A stretch of 44,431 bases of DNA, from positions 1 through 44,431 of the IMG/VR virus record IMGVR_UViG_3300017989_000179. One strand, given 5' to 3'. Shown here one piece after another: positions 1 to 6,192 of the stretch. The translations under genes and the position numbers were made by a program. Numbering within the stretch: position 1 is the stretch's first letter; every line of letters begins with the position of its first letter. The notes beneath the pieces were generated by a model. It was given only the letters and a program-made list of their open reading frames with translations, had not been told where the DNA came from and did not search any database. This DNA is from a virus.

Positions 1-102
1 AACTCAAACATTAAATTAGTTGGTTCTCTAGAAGAAATTCAAAGAAAGATACGTTTAGAGAAGATCAAAGAAACTGTTTTGTTTGGAGTAGTGAATAAAT
101 AA
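1..102 (+). CDS. C-terminal end of an upstream gene (partial)
   Basis: An open frame enters from the left edge and gives about 33 residues ending VLFGVVNK before a TAA at 100-102. The visible part is helical and charged (LEEIQRKIRLEKIKE). The dUTPase follows after 14 nt on the same strand with its own Shine-Dalgarno (AAAAGGAG), so the two probably share a transcript. Too little is visible to assign a family. Confidence 0.6.
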   Translation, partial: NSNIKLVGSLEEIQRKIRLEKIKETVLFGVVNK

Positions 103-116
103 AAGGAGTAGTTTTA

Positions 117-557
117 ATGAAAATTAAAATAAAAAAAACAGAGAGTCGTGCTCAAATACCTTTCTATGCTACAAAAGGTTCAGCTGGATTTGATATTCAT
201 AGTATCGACAGTCTAACAGTCGCTGCTGGTAGTACGATGAAAATTAGAACTGGACTATCTTTTGAAATACCAGAAGGATATGAGCTTCAAATTCGACCCA
301 GAAGTGGTATGTCTGCAAAAACTAAAATTAGAATTTCTAATTCTCCTGGTACAATCGATCATGATTATCGAGGAGAAGTTATGATAATTGTGGATAATAT
401 TTCTCAAAATCAGGCAGATTCTTATAGAATTAATGAAGGCGATAGAATAGCTCAAGCTGTATTAAAGAAAGTTGAAAGAGCTGAATTTGAAATTGTGGAA
501 AAATTATCTAGTACTAATCGAGGTTCTAATGGTTTTGGAAGTACTGGATTTTTATGA
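117..557 (+). CDS. dut: dUTPase (trimeric dUTP diphosphatase)
   Basis: This enzyme hydrolyses dUTP to dUMP and pyrophosphate, keeping uracil out of phage DNA and supplying dUMP for dTMP synthesis. At 146 aa it is a normal single-domain trimeric dUTPase. All five classic motifs are visible in order: GSAGFDIHS near residue 21 (I), RPRSGMS (II, phosphate-binding Ser), GTIDHDYRGEV (III, uracil pocket and catalytic Asp), GDRIAQAVL (IV), and the glycine-rich C-terminal arm RGSNGFGSTG (V) that closes over the site. The ATG follows a good AAAAGGAG ribosome site. The stop overlaps the next small ORF (ATGA), which indicates translational coupling. It is the most certain metabolic assignment in the left arm. 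Confidence 0.97.
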   Translation: MKIKIKKTESRAQIPFYATKGSAGFDIHSIDSLTVAAGSTMKIRTGLSFEIPEGYELQIRPRSGMSAKTKIRISNSPGTIDHDYRGEVMIIVDNISQNQADSYRINEGDRIAQAVLKKVERAEFEIVEKLSSTNRGSNGFGSTGFL

Positions 558-694
558 TTTTTTTAAATTTTATCTATATATTGATTCTCACAACATTTGA
601 TTTTTATGAAAAATATTGGATTTTACTCTTGCCTTTTGCTTTAATTATGTATATAATTGTCAGAATAGACAAATCTTATAAAGGACCATTTTAA
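554..694 (+). CDS. small membrane protein, 46 aa
   Basis: This short ORF begins at an ATG overlapping the dUTPase stop codon (ATGA), so it is likely translated by coupling. The product is very hydrophobic. Residues about 1-14 (FLNFIYILILTT) and 22-37 (WILLLPFALIMYIIV) look like two membrane segments joined by a short polar turn (DFYEKY), and it ends in a basic polar tail (RIDKSYKGPF). No family was recognised. It could be a small inner-membrane protein of unknown role. Support comes from the start/stop overlap and the clean hydrophobic pattern, not from homology. Confidence 0.55.
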   Translation: MIFLNFIYILILTTFDFYEKYWILLLPFALIMYIIVRIDKSYKGPF

Positions 695-702
695 TCTTAT
701 TA

Positions 703-731
703 GTGAAAAAACTATGGAAACCACTTAATGA
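703..731 (+). other. orphan copy of the LWKxxN tag sequence before a start codon
   Basis: Read from a GTG at 703 this stretch encodes KKLWKPLND, matching the C-terminal tag of seven ORFs at 42.4-44.2 kb. Here the frame runs on only to a TGA near 772 (23 codons) and is not clearly a gene. As DNA it has CTATGGAAA followed by TTAATGA, and that ATG (728) starts the next gene, the same arrangement as at 42690-42715. It may be a remnant of a lost tagged ORF or a translation-initiation element. Confidence 0.4.
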
Positions 732-1051
732 CAAAATTAAAAAGACGCCAAACTTATCCAAAAGAAGATACTGAAACTTTAAGAGATACAATAAGAAAAC
801 TAAAAAGTCAAATTAGAAAATTACAAAAAACAATAAGAGAATTAAAAGCTGAAAATAAAACTTTATCAGAAGCTTGGTCAAAAACAGAAGAATTTTTAGG
901 AGAAATAACAGAAGGAAAACCTTTAAAAGAAATTTTAAAATATAAAACTTTACCAAAGAAGGTTTCTAGAAAAAACATAGAAACAAAAGAAGATAAAAAA
1001 CAAGAAATTTTAGAAAAATGGCAAAAATGGAACAAGGAAAATAAAAAATGA
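728..1051 (+). CDS. charged coiled-coil protein, 107 aa
   Basis: The product is dominated by Lys, Glu and Leu. Residues about 15-60 form a likely coiled coil with heptad-like spacing (LRDTIRKLKSQIRKLQKTIRELKAENKTL), followed by a second charged helical region and a basic tail. There is no signal peptide or membrane segment. The stop overlaps the exonuclease start (ATGA), so the two are probably co-translated and may work together, for example in DNA or RNA processing, but that is inferred from position only. The family was not recognised. The start is the ATG inside the orphan tag sequence, with only a weak GGA upstream. Confidence 0.7.
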   Translation: MTKLKRRQTYPKEDTETLRDTIRKLKSQIRKLQKTIRELKAENKTLSEAWSKTEEFLGEITEGKPLKEILKYKTLPKKVSRKNIETKEDKKQEILEKWQKWNKENKK

Positions 1052-2022
1052 AAGTGTATACACAAGTTATTTTAAATCGCATAAAAGAGCTTTATGAGGA
1101 ACATACTTGGGATCAAATAGCTAAAATATTAAAAAAAGAATTTAAACTAAATAAATCACCCGAATCAATCAGAAAAGCATTTCGAAGACATACAAAAAGT
1201 GATCAAAAAAGAAAACCTTCAGGATCAAACAAGGATCAACCAAAAATATTACTATTTGATATAGAAACCGCTCCCATGCTTGGTTATGTTTGGTCTTTGT
1301 GGGAAAATAATGTGGCTCTTAATCAGTTATATAGCGATTGGTATGTTCTTAGTTGGAGTGCCAAATGGCTCGGAGATCCAGAAGATAAAGTAATGTATAT
1401 GGATCAAAGAAATGAAAAAAACATTGAAAATGATAAAAAAATCCTAAAAGGCATTTGGAAACTTTTAAATGAAGCTGACATTGTTATTGGTCAAAATTCA
1501 AAAACATTTGATCATAAAAAATTAAATGCAAGATTTATTTTAAATGGTATAAAACCACCAAGTAGTTATAGACACATTGATACAAAAATTTTAGCTAAAA
1601 GACATTTTAGTTTTACAAGTAATAAACTTGAATATATGACTGATAAACTTTGTACAAAATTCAAAAAACTAAAGCACGCAAAATTTTCAGGTTTCTCTCT
1701 TTGGAGAGAATGTTTGAAAGGTAACATTGAAGCTTGGAAAGAAATGGAAGAATATAATAAATATGACGTACTTTCACTAGAAGAATTATATTATAAATTA
1801 ATACCTTGGGATAATAGTATTAATTTTAATGTTTATTCTAATTCTGTTGAAACAATTTGTACATGTGGAAATAAAAAATTTAAAGAAAATGGATTTGCTT
1901 ATACAAACTCTGGTAAATTTCAAAAATATACGTGCACAAATTGTGGATCTGAATTAAGATCAAAAATTAACTTACTATCAAAAGATAAAAGAAAAAACTT
2001 AAAAGCTGGAACTAGAAGATAA
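1048..2022 (+). CDS. DnaQ-like (DEDD) 3'-5' exonuclease with N-terminal helix-turn-helix-like region and C-terminal zinc ribbon
   Basis: Residues about 1-48 look like a small DNA-binding helical domain (TWDQIAKILKKEF, then PESIRKAFRRH). Residues 66-255 are a ribonuclease H-like exonuclease: Exo I FDIET with D71 and E73, Exo II GQNSKTFDHKKL with D155, Exo III EYNKYDVLSLEEL with Y236 and D240 (the Yx3D form of the DEDDy subfamily). A zinc ribbon follows (C271, C273, C296, C299). Proteins of this build are common in phage replication modules and are predicted to trim DNA 3' ends with two metal ions. The substrate here is unknown. The gene overlaps the coiled-coil ORF by 4 nt. The phrase IWKLLNE at 137-142 belongs to the exonuclease fold and is not counted as a tag copy. 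Confidence 0.88.
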   Translation: MKVYTQVILNRIKELYEEHTWDQIAKILKKEFKLNKSPESIRKAFRRHTKSDQKRKPSGSNKDQPKILLFDIETAPMLGYVWSLWENNVALNQLYSDWYVLSWSAKWLGDPEDKVMYMDQRNEKNIENDKKILKGIWKLLNEADIVIGQNSKTFDHKKLNARFILNGIKPPSSYRHIDTKILAKRHFSFTSNKLEYMTDKLCTKFKKLKHAKFSGFSLWRECLKGNIEAWKEMEEYNKYDVLSLEELYYKLIPWDNSINFNVYSNSVETICTCGNKKFKENGFAYTNSGKFQKYTCTNCGSELRSKINLLSKDKRKNLKAGTRR

Positions 2023-2050
2023 TATTCTTTAAAATTAAGGAGTCTTATAA

Positions 2051-2713
2051 ATGTCAGATAAAAATGATAAAATTTTTGATGATATTGATAAGTTTTTACA
2101 ACATGGATTATATTTAACAACAAGAACTATATTTATAGAACCAGAAGAAGATTCTGAAGACGGTGATGCTGAAATAACATCACAATCGGCTATTAATACA
2201 ATAAAAAAAATACATATATTAGATAATTATAGAGTTGAAGATTCAGAACATGCCGAACTGACAAATTTATCTCCAGAATCTAAAGATGGTATGATTAATA
2301 TTTTTCTTAATAGTCCTGGTGGTTCTGTTATTGATGGTTTAGCAATTTATGACGCTATAAAAGCTTGTAAAAATTATGTACGTTGTTATGTCTATGGTGC
2401 CGCTGATTCAATTGCTAGCATTATACTTCAAGCAGCTGATGATCGAGTGATCTCAGAAAATAGCAGAATTATGATTCATAATGGTCTTACTCATTATGGT
2501 AGTGATAATGTAAAAAATATCGATTTATGGCAATCTTATACAAAAAAACATGATGAAATTTGTTATGGAATTTATCTAAATAAAATTAAAGAAAAACATC
2601 CAAATTATCGAAAACAGGATCTAAAACGAAAAATGGAAAATGATATGATATTTCATGGACAAGAGGCTATAGATTTTGGTCTTGCTGATAGATTAGTAAA
2701 GCGAGGTGAATAG
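2051..2713 (+). CDS. ClpP-fold serine protease, cytoplasmic
   Basis: A 220-aa ClpP/SppA-superfamily peptidase. NSPGGSV (residues 87-93) is the oxyanion/strand motif. The expected triad is S120 (GAADSIAS), H143 (MIHNG) and D198 (MENDMIF), followed by the usual EAIDFGLADRL end. There is no signal peptide. Phage ClpP-like enzymes usually mature the prohead and sit beside portal and capsid genes; this one lies with early genes on the other strand, so prohead protease is possible but not shown by context. Residues 61-77 (RVEDSEHAELTNLSPES), between the first helix and the NSPGGSV strand, are encoded by DNA identical to a piece of the Hint domain gene near 11.6 kb and look like a recent in-frame insertion. 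AAGGAG precedes the ATG. Confidence 0.9.
   Translation: MSDKNDKIFDDIDKFLQHGLYLTTRTIFIEPEEDSEDGDAEITSQSAINTIKKIHILDNYRVEDSEHAELTNLSPESKDGMINIFLNSPGGSVIDGLAIYDAIKACKNYVRCYVYGAADSIASIILQAADDRVISENSRIMIHNGLTHYGSDNVKNIDLWQSYTKKHDEICYGIYLNKIKEKHPNYRKQDLKRKMENDMIFHGQEAIDFGLADRLVKRGE
2231..2282 (+). repeat. 52-bp perfect inverted duplication, copy 1 (inside the ClpP-like gene)
   Basis: These 52 bases are identical to the reverse complement of 11582-11633. Both copies are read in the same frame in their own genes, giving RVEDSEHAELTNLSPES. In ClpP-fold proteins this position is a variable loop before the NSPGGSV strand, so the Hint gene is the likelier original home. Confidence 0.97.
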
Positions 2714-3051
2714 TGAGTACTAAACCGCATATATCAAAAACAGGAAGTCTAAGATTAAATGAAGGTAAACTGCCCATGCATCTAGTTCCACCTTCTACAT
2801 TAAAAGCCTTGGCTTCTGTTCTTCAATATGGAGCCAACAAATATTCTGAAAGAAATTGGGAAAAAGGAGCAAATTATTCAGTCCCTTATGCTAGTTTAAT
2901 GCGCCATTTAATGGCATTTTGGTCTGGAGAAACATTTGATCCTGAGAGTAAATTACCTCATACTTATCACATACTAATGAATGCAGCTATGTTAGTAGAA
3001 TATGAGCAACAAAAAGAGAACTTTGATGACAGACCAACAAATAGAAAGTAG
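2713..3051 (+). CDS. DUF5664 / dATP-dGTP diphosphohydrolase N-terminal-type protein
   Basis: A 112-aa protein with the pattern of the DUF5664 family: basic N-terminus with LRLNEGKLPMHLVPP, then LQYGANKYSERNWEKG, then SLMRHLMAFWSGETFDPESKLPH and HILMNAAMLVEY. The E, H and D residues in the helical core match the metal-binding, MazG-like all-alpha scaffold. Family members include phage (d)NTP pyrophosphohydrolases, some linked to modified-base synthesis (MazZ-type). It probably acts on a purine dNTP, near the dUTPase in the same operon. It starts with GTG overlapping the upstream TAG by one base, with GAGGTG just upstream. Activity and substrate are inferred from family only. Confidence 0.78.
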   Translation: MSTKPHISKTGSLRLNEGKLPMHLVPPSTLKALASVLQYGANKYSERNWEKGANYSVPYASLMRHLMAFWSGETFDPESKLPHTYHILMNAAMLVEYEQQKENFDDRPTNRK

Positions 3052-3229
3052 ATTTGGATACATGTGTCGAGTTGATTTTCTTCATGAATTAGAATCAGCT
3101 TCTGGAGGTATCTATGTATATAAAAACATTAATGATGTGAAGAAACATAGAAAATGCACTAATGAGTGTGGTATTGTTAAAGTAAAAATAACAGAAATAA
3201 AAGAAGGTGATTTACATGAAAAAAAATAA
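3026..3229 (+). CDS. small phage protein, 67 aa
   Basis: The product (MTDQQIESRFGYMCRVDFLHEL...) has two CxxC-like cysteines far apart (YMCRV and KCTNECGIVKV) and a beta-rich C-terminal half (IVKVKITEIKEGDL). I chose ATG 3026, preceded by AGAGA, over the in-frame ATG at 3002; both lie inside the DUF5664 gene end. It overlaps the next gene by 14 nt, so the run is tightly coupled. The family was not recognised. Confidence 0.6.
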   Translation: MTDQQIESRFGYMCRVDFLHELESASGGIYVYKNINDVKKHRKCTNECGIVKVKITEIKEGDLHEKK

Positions 3230-3536
3230 ATTTAATGTTGAAGATGTTGTTTTAGTGTATAAAAACACTCCAACATTTAAAGATGGAGCTATTTGTCAGG
3301 TTATTGATCGAGATCCAAATGACGATAGTTATTCCGTGGCTGATTTAAGAGATATTGGGAAAGCTGATCGAGATATTGGTATTATCTTAAATAGATATGC
3401 AAAATGGGTAAAACCTGAGAATATGAAAAAACTATATTTTGAGCCTAAAAAAAATTATACTAGATACTTAATTGGACTATTAGCCATTGAGACTTTCTTA
3501 TTGTTTGGAATATCTATTGCTTTTTATGTACTATAA
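3216..3536 (+). CDS. single-span membrane protein with N-terminal beta-barrel-like domain, 106 aa
   Basis: Residues about 4-70 are beta-rich and resemble a small SH3-like barrel (EDVVLVYKNTPTFKDGAICQVIDRDPNDDSYSV read as separate strands). Residues about 84-106 (YLIGLLAIETFLLFGISIAF) form a C-terminal membrane anchor, so the soluble part is probably tail-anchored and cytoplasmic. ATG 3216 follows AAGGTG at a normal distance and is preferred to the ATG at 3207. No family function was recognised. Confidence 0.68.
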   Translation: MKKNKFNVEDVVLVYKNTPTFKDGAICQVIDRDPNDDSYSVADLRDIGKADRDIGIILNRYAKWVKPENMKKLYFEPKKNYTRYLIGLLAIETFLLFGISIAFYVL

Positions 3537-3545
3537 GAGAAAGAT

Positions 3546-3995
3546 ATGGATAAAAAATTTAAAGGAACCATCATTAATTCTCTTCGAAAACTATCTTATA
3601 GTTATCCTGCTCGAAATAATGCCAAAAAACAACAAAAGGTAGCCCCAGCCACTTTTGAATGTCAGCATTGTGGAATTTGGATTTATGAAGGTAGCAAAGA
3701 CTTAGAAAAACATAAGGAGTTAATTTCTTTAAAAAAGAAAATTCCTAAAAATGGGATAATCAAAGATAAGAGTAATATTGATCACATAGATCCAATTATT
3801 CCACTTGAAGGTTTTCAAAAGAAAACTTGGGATTGGCATGAGTATATAGAAAATATGTTTTGTAAAGAAGAAGGATTTCAAGTTTTATGCAAATCATGTC
3901 ATAAAAAGAAAACTGACAAAGAAAATCAAATACGTCTAAAAAATAGACAAAAAAACTTGACAAATACACAAAAAACAAGTAAAGTCAAAAAATAA
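3546..3995 (+). CDS. HNH endonuclease
   Basis: A 149-aa HNH nuclease. The zinc-binding and catalytic pattern is complete: C39-x2-C42 (CQHC), N78-I-D79-H80-I-D with catalytic H80, then C115-x2-C118-H119 (LCKSCHKKKT) and the Lys/Glu tail usual in phage HNH proteins. Lys-rich ends would help DNA binding. It may be a free-standing homing endonuclease, or an HNH protein working with the terminase; its distance from the terminase genes favours the former. It starts 9 nt after the previous stop with AGAGAAAG upstream. Confidence 0.85.
   Translation: MDKKFKGTIINSLRKLSYSYPARNNAKKQQKVAPATFECQHCGIWIYEGSKDLEKHKELISLKKKIPKNGIIKDKSNIDHIDPIIPLEGFQKKTWDWHEYIENMFCKEEGFQVLCKSCHKKKTDKENQIRLKNRQKNLTNTQKTSKVKK
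3957..3985 (+). promoter_or_regulatory. candidate sigma70 promoter for the secreted protease gene
   Basis: TTGACA at 3957-3962, a 17-bp spacer, then TAAAGT (4 of 6 matches) at 3980-3985, inside the HNH gene end and about 30 nt before the ATG at 4017. The -35 is perfect but the -10 is weak. Confidence 0.35.
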
Positions 3996-4016
3996 TACAA
4001 ACAGGAGACTCATTTT

Positions 4017-4778
4017 ATGAAGCTATTAGCAGTAATTATTTTTACATTTAGCATGTGTTTTGCCCATGCTAAAAGTATTACTTTAAGAAAAAATAACACA
4101 GTTGTAATGAATGAAGCATTTAATGCATCAAGTGTAGCCAAAGTTCAACAACAACTTTTATTTCTAGCATTGAAGACTAAAAAAGATATATACTTAGTTT
4201 TAAATACTCCTGGGGGATCAGTTTCAGCTGGACAAGAGTTGATTCATTTTGCAAATAATCTACCCAACAAAGTTCACACTATTACTGTTTTTGCTGCCAG
4301 TATGGGTTATCTAACTGCACAACACTTAGGTAAACGTTATATAGTTCCACATGGTGCTTTCATGTCTCATAGAGCTAGTATTTCGGGTTTATCTGGACAA
4401 GTTCCTGGAGAAGCTAATAGTAGGCTCAAATATATTAGTCAACAAGTTAAAGAGCTATCGATTAATACAGCCAAAAGAGTGGGTGTTTCATATAAATCAT
4501 ATATGTCTTCAATTTATAATGAACTTTGGTTAACAGCAAATGAAGCAGTTAGACTAAATCACGCAGATGAAGTTGTTAATGTTAAATGTGATAAATCTCT
4601 TTCAAAAACTCACATTAAAAATATTAGAACAGTTTTTGGAACATATAATGTAGAATTTTCTAATTGTCCAACTATAAGTGGACCAATAAAAATTCATGCC
4701 AAAGGTAGTAAGGTAAGGTTACATATCAAAAAGGCACTCAATAAAATGAATAGAAAAGCATTTGGTTTTACATACTAA
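4017..4778 (+). CDS. secreted ClpP/SppA-fold serine protease
   Basis: A 253-aa protein with a classic signal peptide: basic MK, hydrophobic LLAVIIFTFSMCF, then AHA-K giving a likely signal peptidase I cut after residue 18. The mature part is ClpP/SppA-like: NTPGGSV (63-69), nucleophile S95 in AASMGYL, and H118 in FMSHRA. Where ClpP carries its catalytic Asp, this protein has IYNELWL, so N168 may replace it, as in serine proteases that use a different third residue or a Ser-Lys type dyad. The C-terminus has a Cys pair and a basic tail. It would act in the periplasm or outside the cell. Good AGGAG site; the stop overlaps the next start (TAATG). Unusual in a phage. Confidence 0.85.
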   Translation: MKLLAVIIFTFSMCFAHAKSITLRKNNTVVMNEAFNASSVAKVQQQLLFLALKTKKDIYLVLNTPGGSVSAGQELIHFANNLPNKVHTITVFAASMGYLTAQHLGKRYIVPHGAFMSHRASISGLSGQVPGEANSRLKYISQQVKELSINTAKRVGVSYKSYMSSIYNELWLTANEAVRLNHADEVVNVKCDKSLSKTHIKNIRTVFGTYNVEFSNCPTISGPIKIHAKGSKVRLHIKKALNKMNRKAFGFTY

Positions 4779-5179
4779 TGATAGATTTAAAAGAACTAGA
4801 AAAAATAATTGAAATCGAGCAGGAGGCTCTTAAAAAGAAAGCTCAAAATGAGCAATCTGATAATCCTTCTGCTCCTATAAAACGTCAGAACAGGGAAGTT
4901 CTTTCGTTTATTAGAAAAACAGGTTTATCTCCAGGTGATAATAAAGTACCAAATTATGTATTATACTATCACTTTATGAAATGGTCTAATGCCAGAAGAT
5001 GGAATAGACTTTGGGGAAAAGAAGAATTTTTTCGAACCTTTAAACAACATTTTGAACAAAAAAGATCAGGAAATCAAAGATTTTATTTAATCAATGATGC
5101 TCTTGATTTATCTGATGAAATTTATGAAAAAGCAAAAAAATATGACCAAAAATATCAAAAAAGAAAACAAAAGATCTAG
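4778..5179 (+). CDS. conserved phage protein, possible winged-helix domain, 133 aa
   Basis: The N-terminal third is a charged helix (LKELEKIIEIEQEALKKKAQ). Residues about 45-105 carry VLYYHFMKWS, EEFFRTFKQHF and RFYLIND, which recalls the small winged-helix domain in D5-type primase/helicase C-termini (short LYxxFxxW signature, then a recognition helix and a beta hairpin). I infer nucleic-acid binding, at modest confidence. The ATG overlaps the upstream stop, and the end overlaps the next gene by 38 nt. Confidence 0.6.
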   Translation: MIDLKELEKIIEIEQEALKKKAQNEQSDNPSAPIKRQNREVLSFIRKTGLSPGDNKVPNYVLYYHFMKWSNARRWNRLWGKEEFFRTFKQHFEQKRSGNQRFYLINDALDLSDEIYEKAKKYDQKYQKRKQKI

Positions 5180-5870
5180 AACAAAATATCCAGCTTTAGA
5201 CAAAGGTGTAAATTTAAGTTCTCGAAAAGATTATATTGAACCGGATTATATTAATGGGGTTTATGATAAAGATGGTAATCAAGTTATTAGACCTATGACT
5301 GAAAAAGAAAAAGCGTGGTTAAATCAATATTATGAAGAAACAATTGTTACAAATTTTTATCATGATAAAGAATTAAAAAATTTAAATCAATTAAAAAAAT
5401 CAATTATTGAAGATGAAACTGTAAAATGGTTAATGGATGTAGTAAAAGTTTTAAAAAAGGATAACAACCCTGATAAAAAAAGAATTCGAGAATTAAAAGA
5501 AATAATTAAATTAACAAAAAAACAAAATGAAGAATTATACGCCGATGATCTATATTTAATTGAAGAAGAATTAAAAAAAGCTAGAAAAGAAAAACTTTTA
5601 TATCCAGATAAAGAAGATCATAAACAATTTTATACCGAAAATAATGCTAGAAATAATTGCATTTTTAATAAATCTAGAATTACTAATAGATTAATACACT
5701 TAGATATAGAAGATTATGATAATTTACTTTTAGATAAAATTAAACATCTTGATGTAGAAAATGCCATTATTCATGAAATAGAACATGAAATTCACGAGGA
5801 ACAAGAAAAAAGAATTGAAAACATTTTAAAAGATGTTAAAAAAATTATTAAAAAGAAATCCAAATCTTAA
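5142..5870 (+). CDS. conserved phage protein with Asn-rich NNARN motif, 242 aa
   Basis: The N-terminal half reads as a conserved phage pattern: KYPALDKGVN, RKDYIEPDYINGVYD, and EKEKAWLNQYYEET. The middle is a long charged helical region. The C-terminal part has TENNARNNCIFNKSR, where related phage proteins have a similar NNARNR segment, and ends in a basic helix. The role is unknown; it may be an early DNA-transaction protein, by position only. I chose ATG 5142 because the conserved pattern starts just after it; in-frame ATGs at 5094 and 5124 exist with no better ribosome site. It overlaps the convergent XhlA-like gene by 23 bp. Confidence 0.65.
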   Translation: MTKNIKKENKRSRTKYPALDKGVNLSSRKDYIEPDYINGVYDKDGNQVIRPMTEKEKAWLNQYYEETIVTNFYHDKELKNLNQLKKSIIEDETVKWLMDVVKVLKKDNNPDKKRIRELKEIIKLTKKQNEELYADDLYLIEEELKKARKEKLLYPDKEDHKQFYTENNARNNCIFNKSRITNRLIHLDIEDYDNLLLDKIKHLDVENAIIHEIEHEIHEEQEKRIENILKDVKKIIKKKSKS

Positions 5871-6180
5871 CAATCCCTCCAATAATACCCACAAGAATTG
5901 AAGGTATACCAAGTCTTATTCCCCATGCTTTTAAACTTTCAAGTCTTCTTCTTTTTCTTTCCTTTTCAAACTTAAACTCATCAATAATAGGCAACAATTG
6001 GGCTATAATTTTATCATCACCAGCTACATGATTTTTAACTGATTCAGTATGACTTATCATATGACTTTTTAGATCTTCGATATTATGGTTGGTAATCTTT
6101 TGTTCCGCCTTAACCTCAGATAGATCGTCTTTAATTTCATCAACTCTACTCTCTAATCGAGAATACCTAATCTCATCCAT
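5848..6180 (-). CDS. XhlA-like coiled-coil membrane protein (possible lysis accessory)
   Basis: A 110-aa protein: residues about 5-75 form an acidic/basic coiled coil (LESRVDEIKDDLSEVKAEQK), then a positive stretch (KERKRRRLESLKAW) and one C-terminal membrane helix (IPSILVGIIGGIVKIWISF). This order matches hemolysin XhlA/BhlA-type phage proteins that sit in the inner membrane near holin/endolysin functions. Positive charges before the helix predict an N-in topology. It is the last gene of the leftward module, 12 nt after the 664-aa protein gene. The lysis role is inferred. Confidence 0.6.
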   Translation of the reverse strand: MDEIRYSRLESRVDEIKDDLSEVKAEQKITNHNIEDLKSHMISHTESVKNHVAGDDKIIAQLLPIIDEFKFEKERKRRRLESLKAWGIRLGIPSILVGIIGGIVKIWISF

Positions 6181-6192
6181 TTCAACTCCTCC

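Noticed and set aside
1453-1475. IWKLLNE inside the exonuclease, similar to the accessory tag
   Set aside because: It is in the normal helix before the Exo II motif of this fold (LL-x-EADIVIGxN), so the match is most likely chance.
2231-2282. Idea that the insert in the protease is a mini-intein
   Set aside because: 17 residues, no Cys/Ser at the start, no His-Asn end; it is just a fragment of the Hint domain.
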